This document shows, piece by piece, positions 26,612 to 33,986 of a DNA stretch of 39,386 bases (position 1 is its first letter; every line of letters starts with the position of its first letter). The stretch spans positions 1 to 39,386 of the forward strand of contig URXY01000013.1 of NCBI GenBank assembly GCA_900552015.1, in the 5' to 3' direction. The notes below the pieces were generated by a model, which saw nothing but the letters and a program-made list of their open reading frames with translations, ran no database searches and had not been told where the DNA came from. The position numbers were made by a program, and so were the translations under genes. Source of the DNA: an uncultured Eubacteriales bacterium. Lineage in GTDB: Bacteria > Bacillota > Clostridia > Oscillospirales > Oscillospiraceae.

Positions 26612-26830
26612 TTACTTTGTTCTGGGATAGGGGGTGTCCTGGTCGGTCAGACCGGCGAGATAGTCCATGCTGGTTTCCAAGGCAAGGGCGATGCGGCGGC
26701 ACTGTTCAAAGCTCATATTTCGTTTGCCGGTCTCGATTTTTGAATAATCGCTCTGGTCAATTCCCGTCAGCATCTGCATTCTGACCTGTGAGAAGCCTTT
26801 CTTTTTGCGCAGTTCTTTCATACGAGTCAT
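26612..26830 (-). CDS. Small XRE-family repressor
   Basis: The 72-aa protein is essentially a single Cro/C1-type HTH: MKELRKKKGFSQVRMQMLTG is helices 1-2, IDQSDYSKIETGKRNMSF the recognition helix and turn, then a C-terminal helix (ALALETSMDYLAGLTD). GGGGTG stands 7 bases before ATG 26830. It is divergent from a 64-aa gene across an 82-bp spacer with repeated operator-like sequences. This is the layout of a self-controlled regulator with one partner. Confidence 0.88.
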   Translation of the reverse strand: MTRMKELRKKKGFSQVRMQMLTGIDQSDYSKIETGKRNMSFEQCRRIALALETSMDYLAGLTDQDTPYPRTK

Positions 26831-26857
26831 CTAATCACCCCAACAAAATTATGGCAA

Positions 26858-26895
26858 ATTGACCTATTGATAATAGGGTGATATTGACCTATAAT
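26858..26895 (+). promoter_or_regulatory. Promoter and operator between the XRE gene and the 64-aa gene
   Basis: TTGATA (26867-26872), 17-bp spacer, TATAAT (26890-26895) is a near-consensus promoter toward 26913. A perfect inverted repeat CCTATT-GAT-AATAGG (26863-26877) covers the -35. Direct repeats ATTGACCTAT at 26858-26867 and 26883-26892 flank it. All are good candidates for binding by the adjacent XRE protein. Confidence 0.7.
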
Positions 26896-26912
26896 TGTGT
26901 AGAGGTGATAAG

Positions 26913-27107
26913 ATGACGACTTATAAAACGCTATACCACTTGATGGTACGCAGTATGAGCGAAGCCATCGACCTCTACGACGAAGGAAAGGGTATCCTTG
27001 CCCGTGAAGTCATGCAAAGAGCTCTGCTCGATGCCGAAGAGAAAGTGATTGCACATGACATTATCCCTGATGAAGCCATCAGCAGTGCCGATTCAGCAGA
27101 AAACTGA
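26913..27107 (+). CDS. Small conserved-looking protein, function unknown
   Basis: The 64-aa, acidic, helical protein begins MTTYKTLYHLMVRSMSEAID and continues LYDEGKGILAREVMQRALLDAEEKVI, with a Ser/Asp-rich tail. There is no membrane segment. ATG 26913 is preceded by AGAGGTGATA and a near-consensus promoter. Its frame could extend to 26895, but that has no ribosome-binding site. It is the only gene controlled by the promoter facing the XRE gene. It could be an antirepressor or small effector, but I do not recognise the family. Confidence 0.75.
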   Translation: MTTYKTLYHLMVRSMSEAIDLYDEGKGILAREVMQRALLDAEEKVIAHDIIPDEAISSADSAEN

Positions 27108-27150
27108 AAAGGCAATCCCCCGCAGCACACTGTCCACAAAATATCCCCTC

Positions 27151-27179
27151 TTTTCATTTTCTGCTCTTTTGCGTATAAT
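27151..27179 (+). promoter_or_regulatory. Promoter of recG
   Basis: TTTTCA (27151-27156), 17-bp spacer, TATAAT (27174-27179), about 20 bp before the AAAGGAGGGG ribosome-binding site. Confidence 0.6.
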
Positions 27180-27214
27180 AATCGGGTACAACACTCGTAA
27201 AGGAGGGGACCGCC

Positions 27215-29263
27215 ATGCCATCGCTTAGCACCGATATCCGCTATATCAAGGGCGTGGGCGAAGCGCGCGCCAAGTCGCTCGCCAAACTCGGCATTACCGA
27301 CCTGCGCTCCCTCCTTTCCTACTTTCCCCGCGCCTACGACGACCGCCGCGCGTACAAGAAGATCGCCGACCTCATCCCCGGCGAGAATGCCTGTGTCTGC
27401 GCCGTCATCGCGGGCGAGCCCAAGCTTTCGCGCATCCGCAAGGGGCTCGATCTCGTCAAGCTCCGTGCCGTTGACGAGACCGGCGCGCTCGAGCTGACTT
27501 ATTTCAACCGATCCTACCTCAAAAACACCTTCCACACCGGCGATACCTATGTGTTTTTTGGCCGCGCTGAGGGCACGCCGAGCCGCCCGCAGATGACCAA
27601 TCCTCTCTTCGAGCGTGAGGGCGCGCATCAGATCACGGGCCGCATCATGCCCATCTACCCGCTCACCGCGGGCGTCAGCCAGTCGATGCTCTATAAGGCC
27701 GTCGAGCAGGGTCTTGCCGCCTGCGTCGACGAGCTGCCGGACATTCTCCCTGAGGACATTCGCCTCGCCTATCAGCTCTGCCACACCCGCTTTGCCTATG
27801 AAAACATCCATTTCCCCACGGACGACGAAGCCCTCTCCGCCGCGCGCCGCCGCCTTGCGTTCGAAGAGCTTTTCCTGCTCGCGCTCGGCCTCAAGCTCCT
27901 GCGCGAGCGCCGCACGTTCGTCGCGGGAAAACAGTGTAAAAAAGTCGACCTTTCGCCCTTTTTCACCTCTCTCCCCTTTTCCCTCACCGGCGCACAGCGC
28001 CGCGCAATCGGCGATATCGCGCATGACCTGACAGGTCAGCGCCCGATGAACCGCCTCGTGCAGGGCGACGTCGGCTCGGGCAAAACGATGGTCGCCGCCG
28101 CCGCCATCTACATGGCCGCAAAAAATGGTCTCCAATGCGCCCTCATGGCCCCGACCGAGATCCTTGCCGAGCAGCACTATCGCTCGCTCGCCCCGCTTTT
28201 GGAGCCACTCGGCTTCCCCTGCGCACTGCTCACCGCCTCGACCAAAGCCAAGGAGCGCCGCGCGCTGAATGAACGTCTCCGATCCGGCGAACTCTCCCTT
28301 GTCATCGGCACGCACGCCCTGCTCTCGCCCGATGTACAGTATCAAAACCTCGGTCTCGTCGTCACCGACGAGCAGCACCGCTTCGGCGTCGACCAGCGCG
28401 CCGCGCTGTCCGCCAAGGGCGATGACCCGCACCTGCTCGTCATGTCCGCCACGCCCATCCCGCGCACGCTCGCGCTGATGATCTATGGCGACCTCGACGT
28501 CTCCATCTTGAATGAGCTGCCCCCCGGACGGCAGAAGATCGACACCTTCGCCGTCCCGTCGAGCTATCATGAGCGCATCTACGCCTTTTTGCGCAAGCTC
28601 GTGCAGGAGGGGCGGCAGGCCTATATCGTCTGCCCCATGGTCTCGGAAAACGACGAGCTCCCTGATGAGCGCAAGGCCGTCACCGCCTACGCAGAAATGC
28701 TGCAAAAAGAGGTCTTCCCCGACCTTCGCATCGCCCCCATCCACGGCAAGATGAAGCCTAAGGAAAAGGACGCCGTCATGCGCGCTTTCGCCGCGCATGA
28801 GATCGACGTGCTCGTCTCCACCACCGTCATCGAGGTCGGCGTCGACGTGCCGAACGCCGCGCTCATGCTGATTGAAAACGCCGAGTGCTTCGGCCTCTCC
28901 CAGCTCCACCAGCTGCGCGGCCGCGTCGGCCGCGGCCGGCACAAGTCCTACTGCGTCCTTGTCTCCGACAACAAGGGTGAGGAAAACAAGCAGCGTCTCA
29001 AGGTCATGTCCTCCACGAGCGACGGCTTCGCCATCGCGGAAGAGGACTTGAAGCTCCGCGGCCCGGGCGACTTTTTCGGCTCCCGCCAGCACGGCCTGCC
29101 GTCGCTGCGCGTCGCCGATCTCTCGTGCGATCTATCGCTCCTGCACGAGACACAGTCCGCCGCCGAGCAGCTCCTTGCCGCCGACCCCGCGCTCAAAAAT
29201 CATCCGCTGCTCAAAGCCCGCGTCGAGCTCCTCTTCGAGCTCAACGCCGATACCATGAACTAA
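27215..29263 (+). CDS. recG: ATP-dependent DNA helicase RecG
   Basis: The protein is 682 aa, the normal RecG length. An N-terminal wedge/OB domain (~1-240, starting with a helix-hairpin-helix-like IRYIKGVGEARAKSLAKLGI) precedes two helicase domains. Walker A is GDVGSGKTMVA, the Q/DEQH box VTDEQHRFGV and motif III SATPIPRT, with the late motifs TTVIEVGVDVPNA and QLRGRVGRG. RecG reverses stalled replication forks and branch-migrates recombination intermediates. AAAGGAGGGG precedes the ATG. It ends in an imperfect hairpin that overlaps the next promoter. Confidence 0.96.
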   Translation: MPSLSTDIRYIKGVGEARAKSLAKLGITDLRSLLSYFPRAYDDRRAYKKIADLIPGENACVCAVIAGEPKLSRIRKGLDLVKLRAVDETGALELTYFNRSYLKNTFHTGDTYVFFGRAEGTPSRPQMTNPLFEREGAHQITGRIMPIYPLTAGVSQSMLYKAVEQGLAACVDELPDILPEDIRLAYQLCHTRFAYENIHFPTDDEALSAARRRLAFEELFLLALGLKLLRERRTFVAGKQCKKVDLSPFFTSLPFSLTGAQRRAIGDIAHDLTGQRPMNRLVQGDVGSGKTMVAAAAIYMAAKNGLQCALMAPTEILAEQHYRSLAPLLEPLGFPCALLTASTKAKERRALNERLRSGELSLVIGTHALLSPDVQYQNLGLVVTDEQHRFGVDQRAALSAKGDDPHLLVMSATPIPRTLALMIYGDLDVSILNELPPGRQKIDTFAVPSSYHERIYAFLRKLVQEGRQAYIVCPMVSENDELPDERKAVTAYAEMLQKEVFPDLRIAPIHGKMKPKEKDAVMRAFAAHEIDVLVSTTVIEVGVDVPNAALMLIENAECFGLSQLHQLRGRVGRGRHKSYCVLVSDNKGEENKQRLKVMSSTSDGFAIAEEDLKLRGPGDFFGSRQHGLPSLRVADLSCDLSLLHETQSAAEQLLAADPALKNHPLLKARVELLFELNADTMN

Positions 29264-29292
29264 AAAAGCCAAGCCGTTGGCTTGACTTTTTT
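29264..29292 (+). terminator. Imperfect terminator of recG
   Basis: CAAGCC-GTT-GGCTTG with flanking A-tract and T-tract (one C-A mismatch). The T-tract side contains the TTGACT -35 of the next promoter (29282-29287). Confidence 0.6.
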
Positions 29293-29328
29293 CTCTTTCG
29301 TAGTATGATTAGTATAATTAATCATACT
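29282..29328 (+). promoter_or_regulatory. Promoter with 27-bp dyad for the AbrB-like/glycosyltransferase pair
   Basis: TTGACT (29282-29287), 16-bp spacer, TATGAT (29304-29309). A perfect 10-bp inverted repeat AGTATGATTA/TAATCATACT (29302-29311 and 29319-29328) overlaps the -10. Binding there would block the promoter, so autoregulation by the AbrB-like product is likely. Confidence 0.7.
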
Positions 29329-29344
29329 TTAGGAGGTTGATTTT

Positions 29345-29569
29345 ATGGAAGTACCTCAGGGCAAGCACGCCTGGATGGTCAAGATCGGCGAAAAGGGCCA
29401 GTTTGTCATCCCCAAGGAAGCGCGCGACATTTTCGGCTTTCATCCCGGCGACGAGCTGCTCGTCCTCGGCGACGACGAGCGCGGCATCGCCATCCTGCCC
29501 AAGGCCATGCAGCGGGAATATATGCTGCGTATCTTTTCCGAAATGGACAACGGGGGCGACAGCAAATGA
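29345..29569 (+). CDS. AbrB/SpoVT-type swapped-hairpin regulator
   Basis: The 74-aa protein has one SpoVT-AbrB domain: KIGEKGQFVIPKEARDIFGFHPGDELLVLGDDERGIAILPK is the classic swapped beta-hairpin motif (G-Q-F-V-I-P-K-E-A-R). A short helical tail follows. TAGGAGGTTG precedes ATG 29345. Its TGA overlaps the ATG of the glycosyltransferase (ATGA), so both are translated as a coupled pair under the dyad promoter. This domain is also used by antitoxins, but the partner here is a glycosyltransferase rather than a toxin. A transcriptional role is therefore more likely. Confidence 0.88.
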   Translation: MEVPQGKHAWMVKIGEKGQFVIPKEARDIFGFHPGDELLVLGDDERGIAILPKAMQREYMLRIFSEMDNGGDSK

Positions 29570-30744
29570 GCAAGATCGTCTTTTTCTGCATTCCGGCCTA
29601 CGGTCACACGAACCCGACGCTCGGCGTCGTGCGCGAGCTCACCGCGCGCGGTCACGAGGTCCGCTACTACTCCTACGAACCCATGCGCACGCTCATCGAA
29701 GCCGCAGGCGCGCAATTCGTCGCCTGCGACCCGTATGACTGCGAACAGCACCTCACGCCCGCCGACGGCGCGCGCGTCGGCAAGGACATCGCCTTTTCAA
29801 CGCACATTCTGGTCGAGACCACCCTCGCCCTCGACGAAATGGTCTGCGCCGACATGCGCGCTTACGCGCCCGACTGCATCGTCGCCGACTCGATGGCTGT
29901 CTGGGGCAAGGCCGTCGCCAAAAAGCTCGGCATCCCGTTCATCTCCTCGACCACGACCTTTGCCTTCAACCGCTATTCGGCCAAAGTCATGAAGCAGAGC
30001 GGCGGCCAGATGCTCAAAATGATGCTCGCCATGCCGAAGATCAACCGCGATCTCCAGCGCCTGCGTGACCGCGGCTATCCCATCAAGAATATTCTCGACA
30101 TCATCCAGAACGACGACCGGACCGACACCATCGTCTACACCTCGCCCGAGTTCCAGCCCTGCGCCGACACGTTCTCAGACAAGTACGCCTTCGTCGGCCC
30201 GTCCATCCGCCCCGCGACAGAAAATATCGAAAAGACCCACGATGTACTCATCTACATTTCGATGGGCACAGTCAACAACGACCTCCTCCCCTTCTACCGC
30301 GCCTGTATCGCCGCGTTCGCGGACTCGCTCTATCAGGTCATTCTCTCCACCGGCGAGCAGATCGACCGTTCCGCCCTCGGCGCGCTTCCCGAAAATATCA
30401 CCGCCCTGCCCCGCGTCGACCAGATCGCCGTGCTGCAAAAAGCCGACGTCTTCCTCTCCCACTGCGGCATGAACAGTGCGAGCGAGAGTCTCTACTTTGG
30501 TGTGCCGCTCGTCCTCTTCCCGCAAACGAACGAACAGGGCGGCGTCGCCGCCCGCGTCGCCGAGCTTGGTGCGGGCCTCAAGCTCGAAAAAGCCGACGCC
30601 GCCTCCATCCGCACCGCGGTCAACGCCGTTCTGCAAACACCGTCGTACCGCGCGAATGCGCAGAATATTCGTGAGAGCTTCCTCCGCTGCGGCGGCGCGA
30701 AAGCCGCGGCGGATAAAATTCTTTCTGTCGCTGACAAGAAATAG
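29566..30744 (+). CDS. MGT-type GT1 family glycosyltransferase
   Basis: The protein is 392 aa with a GT-B fold. The N-terminal acceptor domain starts FFCIPAYGHTNPTLGVVREL, with the His that acts as base in GT1 enzymes. The C-terminal donor domain carries HCGMNSASESLYFGVPLVLFPQTNEQ, the UDP-sugar-binding signature (HxGxxS/T...E...P...P...DQ-like). This is the macrolide glycosyltransferase (MGT) type, whose members glucosylate small hydrophobic molecules or lipids. A role in detoxification or glycolipid synthesis is possible. It is coupled to the AbrB-like gene and ends at the composite repeat at 30746. Confidence 0.88.
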   Translation: MSKIVFFCIPAYGHTNPTLGVVRELTARGHEVRYYSYEPMRTLIEAAGAQFVACDPYDCEQHLTPADGARVGKDIAFSTHILVETTLALDEMVCADMRAYAPDCIVADSMAVWGKAVAKKLGIPFISSTTTFAFNRYSAKVMKQSGGQMLKMMLAMPKINRDLQRLRDRGYPIKNILDIIQNDDRTDTIVYTSPEFQPCADTFSDKYAFVGPSIRPATENIEKTHDVLIYISMGTVNNDLLPFYRACIAAFADSLYQVILSTGEQIDRSALGALPENITALPRVDQIAVLQKADVFLSHCGMNSASESLYFGVPLVLFPQTNEQGGVAARVAELGAGLKLEKADAASIRTAVNAVLQTPSYRANAQNIRESFLRCGGAKAAADKILSVADKK

Positions 30745-30745
30745 T

Positions 30746-30814
30746 TTCCCCATGCCGCATGGGGAACGGGGCAAAGGGGGATATTCTCTTTCACGAAAAA
30801 GAATATTCCCCTTT
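30746..30814. repeat. Palindromic repeat, copy 2
   Basis: A small hairpin TTCCCCATGC/GCATGGGGAA (30746-30766) is followed after six bases by a long stem of 19-bp arms (30773-30791 and 30796-30814, 17 of 19 paired, the rest G-T) around CACG. The arm begins AAAGGGGGATATTCTC. This copy may also terminate the glycosyltransferase transcript. Confidence 0.75.
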
Positions 30815-30838
30815 AAATCCCCCAAGAGAAAGGTTTAG

Positions 30839-31195
30839 ATTGGCAGTCTCAGGGTTGAATAACCTTTATGCCTTCGGAATGCAACTGCCTGCGCGCGGCG
30901 TTGCCGCGGTTAGTGTTGCTAATACGATTTGACTTTCTTCTATTATCCGCTGCCGCTCTGCCCATCTTGTAGGAGTACAACTTAATTTCCGTCTACCGTG
31001 GCACTCCTCAATGCGGCGAGCGAAGCAATGCCGCATTCCGCAGGCAGTCTGCCGCCGTTCTACCGTCACTCGCGCCTCACGATAGTAAGGCGCGGTTGCA
31101 AGTGCTAACGAGATGGTAGGGATTCATGGCGAAGCCATGTACACCGCACTTACATTGCGCAGCGCGTGCAGTTATTCAAGCTACAGACTGCCAAT
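30839..31195. mobile_element. Structured non-coding element with imperfect terminal inverted repeats
   Basis: ATTGGCAGTCT (30839-30849) is inverted at 31185-31195. Five unmatched bases inward on both sides TTGAATAAC (30855-30863) is inverted at 31171-31179. The ~300-bp interior has no credible gene but several hairpins, such as AATGCGGC...GCCGCATT, GCGCCT...AGGCGC, CATGGCGAAGCCATG and GCGGCGTTGCCGC. It has the form of a MITE or of a structured RNA carried by one. The left end shares CAGGGTTGA with the element at 11175. Confidence 0.65.
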
Positions 31196-31218
31196 ATAAA
31201 TTTTCTCTGGGAGGGTTT

Positions 31219-31288
31219 AAGGGAGGGATATCTCTTTTTGAAAAAGAGATATCCCTCCCTTATTCGCATCCCCGCATCAGGCGGGGGA
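31219..31288. repeat. Palindromic repeat, copy 3 (inverted relative to copy 2)
   Basis: Perfect 21-bp arms (31219-31239 and 31241-31261, starting AAGGGAGGGATATCTC) surround a single G. A GC hairpin TCCCCGC/GCGGGGA lies at 31269-31288. The sequence between the structured element and this palindrome (TTTTCTCTGGGAGGGTTTA) mirrors the AAATCCCCCAAGAGAAA stretch at 30815-30831 beside copy 2. Confidence 0.75.
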
Positions 31289-31317
31289 ATCTTCTCTCTG
31301 CACCAGCGCAGAAAACC

Positions 31318-33048
31318 TTATTTCTCTTCCTGAGCCTTCAGCTTAGAAAGTTCTTCTTCCTCCAGCTGGCGGTACGCCACCTTACCAACCAGAGTCTTCG
31401 GCATATCCTCCTTGAACTCGATGTCGTAGGGCATGGCGTACTTCGCAACATTCTTGCGGCAATAGGCGAGCAGCGCCTGTCTCGTGTCCTCGGTCGCGGG
31501 CACACCGGCGGCAAGCTTGACGAAGGCCTTGACCTTCTGCATCTTGTAAGGGTCGGGCACGCCGATGACGCAGCTCATCTGCACGTACTCGTGCGCGTCG
31601 AGGATGTTTTCGATCTGTCCCGGGTAGACGTTGTAGCCCGACGAGATGATCATGCGCTTCGCTCTGCCGCGGAAGTAGATGAAGCCCTGTTCATCCATCA
31701 CGCCCAGGTCGCCTGTGTAGACCCACGTGAGGCCGTCGGCGTGCGTGCGAAGCGTCTGCGCCGTCTCCTCGGGATTATTCATGTACTCCTTCATCACGGT
31801 CGGGCCGGCGAGCAGTATCTCTCCCTCCTGGCCATAGGGCACTTCCTTATCGGTGTCGGGCTCGACAATCTTGATATACGTGTCGGGGAACGGCAGGCCG
31901 ATGGAGCCCTCCTTGAACATATGCGGCGGCGTCAGGCAGCAGGCCGTGACCGTTTCGGTCGTTCCGTAGCCCTCGCGCACCTGAATGGACGCCTTGTGAT
32001 CATAGAGGAACTTGTCGAACTTCTTCTTCAGCTCGATCGACAAACTGTCGCCGCCGGAGAATACGCCCTTGAGCGAGCTGAGGTTCGCCCCGTCCATGCT
32101 CGGCAGGCGCAGCAGCGCCTCATAGAGCGTCGGCACGCCGGCGATGAAGTTGCACTTGTACTTCACGATCTGCTTTGCATAGCTCTTGGCCGTAAAGCGT
32201 GGGATCAGGATGCAGCGCCCGCCCTGGGAGAGCATCGTGTGCACGCACACGCCCAGGCCGAAGCCGTGAAACAGCGGCATCGCCGCGAGCATGCGGTCGC
32301 CGGGGCGGAACATCGGGTTCGCCGCGATGACCTGCTGGCCGAGGGCGTTGAAATTCTTGTTCGTCAGCACAATACCCTTCGTCGTGCCGGTCGTACCGCC
32401 GGAATAGAGGATGACGGCGGGGTCGGCGCCCTCGCGCTTGACCTTATAGGTCTTATAATAGCAGGAGCGGGAGAGCTTCATGAAGTCCTTCCACATAATG
32501 ACCGGCGCATCCTCGGGGATCTTCTCGATCTTGCGTCCCTCTGTGAGCATATAGCCCGCCTTGATCGTCGGAGACAGCGCGTCGCGCACGCTTGCGATGA
32601 TCATGTTGACGACCTTTGTGCGCTCGCGCACCTTTTCAAACTTGTTGTAGAACTGGTCGAGCGTCACCGCCGCCACGCTCTCCGAGGCGTTGAGGTAGAA
32701 CTCGATCTCCTTCTCCGCCGAGAGCGGATGGATCATGTTCGCAATGCCGCCGACGAGGTTGACGGCGTAGAACATATAGATGGCCTGCGGGCAGTTCGGC
32801 ATGGCGATGGTCACCTTGTCGCCCTCGCGCACGCCGATGGTCTTGAGCGCCTTGGCGCACTGCTCGATCTCGCGGATCATCTGACGGTAAGTCGTGGACT
32901 TGCCCATAAAGGTGAAGGCAATGTTGCCCGGGTATTTCTTGGCGATCTGCTCCACGGCCTCGAACATCGAGCCGTCGAAATACTCAAGGTGCATCGGCAC
33001 CTCGCCCATGTAATCCTTCCAAGGGGTCTTTACGATCATATCACTCAT
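31318..33048 (-). CDS. Acyl-CoA synthetase/AMP-dependent ligase (ANL superfamily)
   Basis: The protein is 576 aa. The P-loop motif A5-like ILYSGGTTGTTKGIVLTN, the GYGTTET segment, the hinge region YTGDLGVMDEQGFIYFRGRAKRMI and the C-terminal catalytic Lys in MPKTLVGKVAYRQL are all present. It should activate a carboxylic acid, probably a fatty acid, through an acyl-AMP to an acyl-CoA. The start ATG 33048 has GGAGGAGGTAGACT upstream and overlaps the preceding acyltransferase-like gene by 8 bp. As last gene of the four-gene unit, it may supply acyl-CoA to that partner (inference). Confidence 0.93.
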   Translation of the reverse strand: MSDMIVKTPWKDYMGEVPMHLEYFDGSMFEAVEQIAKKYPGNIAFTFMGKSTTYRQMIREIEQCAKALKTIGVREGDKVTIAMPNCPQAIYMFYAVNLVGGIANMIHPLSAEKEIEFYLNASESVAAVTLDQFYNKFEKVRERTKVVNMIIASVRDALSPTIKAGYMLTEGRKIEKIPEDAPVIMWKDFMKLSRSCYYKTYKVKREGADPAVILYSGGTTGTTKGIVLTNKNFNALGQQVIAANPMFRPGDRMLAAMPLFHGFGLGVCVHTMLSQGGRCILIPRFTAKSYAKQIVKYKCNFIAGVPTLYEALLRLPSMDGANLSSLKGVFSGGDSLSIELKKKFDKFLYDHKASIQVREGYGTTETVTACCLTPPHMFKEGSIGLPFPDTYIKIVEPDTDKEVPYGQEGEILLAGPTVMKEYMNNPEETAQTLRTHADGLTWVYTGDLGVMDEQGFIYFRGRAKRMIISSGYNVYPGQIENILDAHEYVQMSCVIGVPDPYKMQKVKAFVKLAAGVPATEDTRQALLAYCRKNVAKYAMPYDIEFKEDMPKTLVGKVAYRQLEEEELSKLKAQEEK

Positions 33049-33919
33049 AGTCTACCTCCTCCGACATCGGCCGCTCCAAAAGGGCGGGGTGCTCCAGCAG
33101 ATACTTGAAAAGGCGCACGCTCTTTGCGTAATAGTAGCCGTCGGCAATGCGCTCATCCACGGTGAGGCCGAGGTCGACCGTCTCCTGCATTTCGACAAGG
33201 CCGTGCTCGTCGTACAGTGGCGTCCACTTCTTTTCGCCGATGATGCAGAACAGCGAGCTCGTGCCCCAGTTCGTCAGGTGGTGGTAGCCGCTTTTGAGAT
33301 GAATGGAACCGAGGTTGGAGATGAACACCGAACTGTAGTTCGGGTCCTTGCCGATCAGGAAATCGGGGCACCAGCCGTGCTTGTCGAGCCAACGGATAAA
33401 TCGCACCGCCGCCTTGGACAAAAAGCGTGGCAGGCTGTTGAGCACATTCATGCTGTTGTCGGTCGTGTTGACCTTCTTCTGCTCGCGGCAGGCCGCAACC
33501 TCCTGGTGGATCTCCTCGTGGATCGTTTCGATAGTGCTCTCAGGCTTTATCTCCAGCAGAGCCATGGCCTCTTCGCTGCCGTCGGCAAACTCCTTTTTGA
33601 TGACAAAGCCTGCTGTCACCTTATTGCGCTGATAGTAGTTTTCATTCGCGTAAAAGCGGTTGAGCTTCGGCCGTAAAATGACCGTCTTAACGAGCGCCGT
33701 CAGGATCACGTGGAAAAACGTGTACTTGAACGGAATGCCCTCATAGTTTTTCGTCGCAATGTAGTCCTTGATGGGCTCTAAATTCACGCGCTCTGCGATA
33801 TACGCCTCGTTGTCCGCGCGGTTGGGATAGATGATGCCCATGATAAAGTGCAGCGAATCCACATCCCGCAGCAGTGTTGCGTCGCGCCGGTCGCCCCAGC
33901 GTCTTTTCTGTTCTGCCAT
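33041..33919 (-). CDS. E2/CAT-like acyltransferase, stand-alone catalytic domain without the usual His
   Basis: The 292-aa protein resembles the catalytic domain of 2-oxoacid dehydrogenase E2 or chloramphenicol acetyltransferase. Landmarks are FFHVILTALVKTV, SNLGSIHLKSGYHHLTNWGTSSLFCIIG and the C-terminal VDERIADGYYYAKSVRLFKYLLEHP. In active E2/CAT enzymes the last motif is HxxxDG; here the His position is Asp or Glu depending on register (DERIADG). There are no lipoyl or E3-binding domains, so it is not a dehydrogenase subunit. Start ATG 33919 follows GGAAGAAGG. It is coupled to the acyl-CoA synthetase, which suggests an acyl-CoA-using or binding role. Confidence 0.8.
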   Translation of the reverse strand: MAEQKRRWGDRRDATLLRDVDSLHFIMGIIYPNRADNEAYIAERVNLEPIKDYIATKNYEGIPFKYTFFHVILTALVKTVILRPKLNRFYANENYYQRNKVTAGFVIKKEFADGSEEAMALLEIKPESTIETIHEEIHQEVAACREQKKVNTTDNSMNVLNSLPRFLSKAAVRFIRWLDKHGWCPDFLIGKDPNYSSVFISNLGSIHLKSGYHHLTNWGTSSLFCIIGEKKWTPLYDEHGLVEMQETVDLGLTVDERIADGYYYAKSVRLFKYLLEHPALLERPMSEEVDYE

Positions 33920-33986
33920 AAAACCTTCTTCCTTTTCTTTCGGTTTTGCTTCTTTTCCCCCACCCTTCCACAAGTGGGACCCCTCT

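Noticed and set aside
26975..29092. Minus-strand open frame opposite recG (~700 codons)
   Set aside because: Compositionally biased translation without motifs; recG on the other strand is certain.
30839..31195. CRISPR array or phage attachment site
   Set aside because: No regularly spaced direct repeats; the symmetry is inverted, as in a TIR element.
31126..33108. Plus-strand open frame opposite the acyl-CoA synthetase
   Set aside because: Begins inside the structured repeat and reads the antisense of a certain gene; Arg/His/Asp-rich nonsense.
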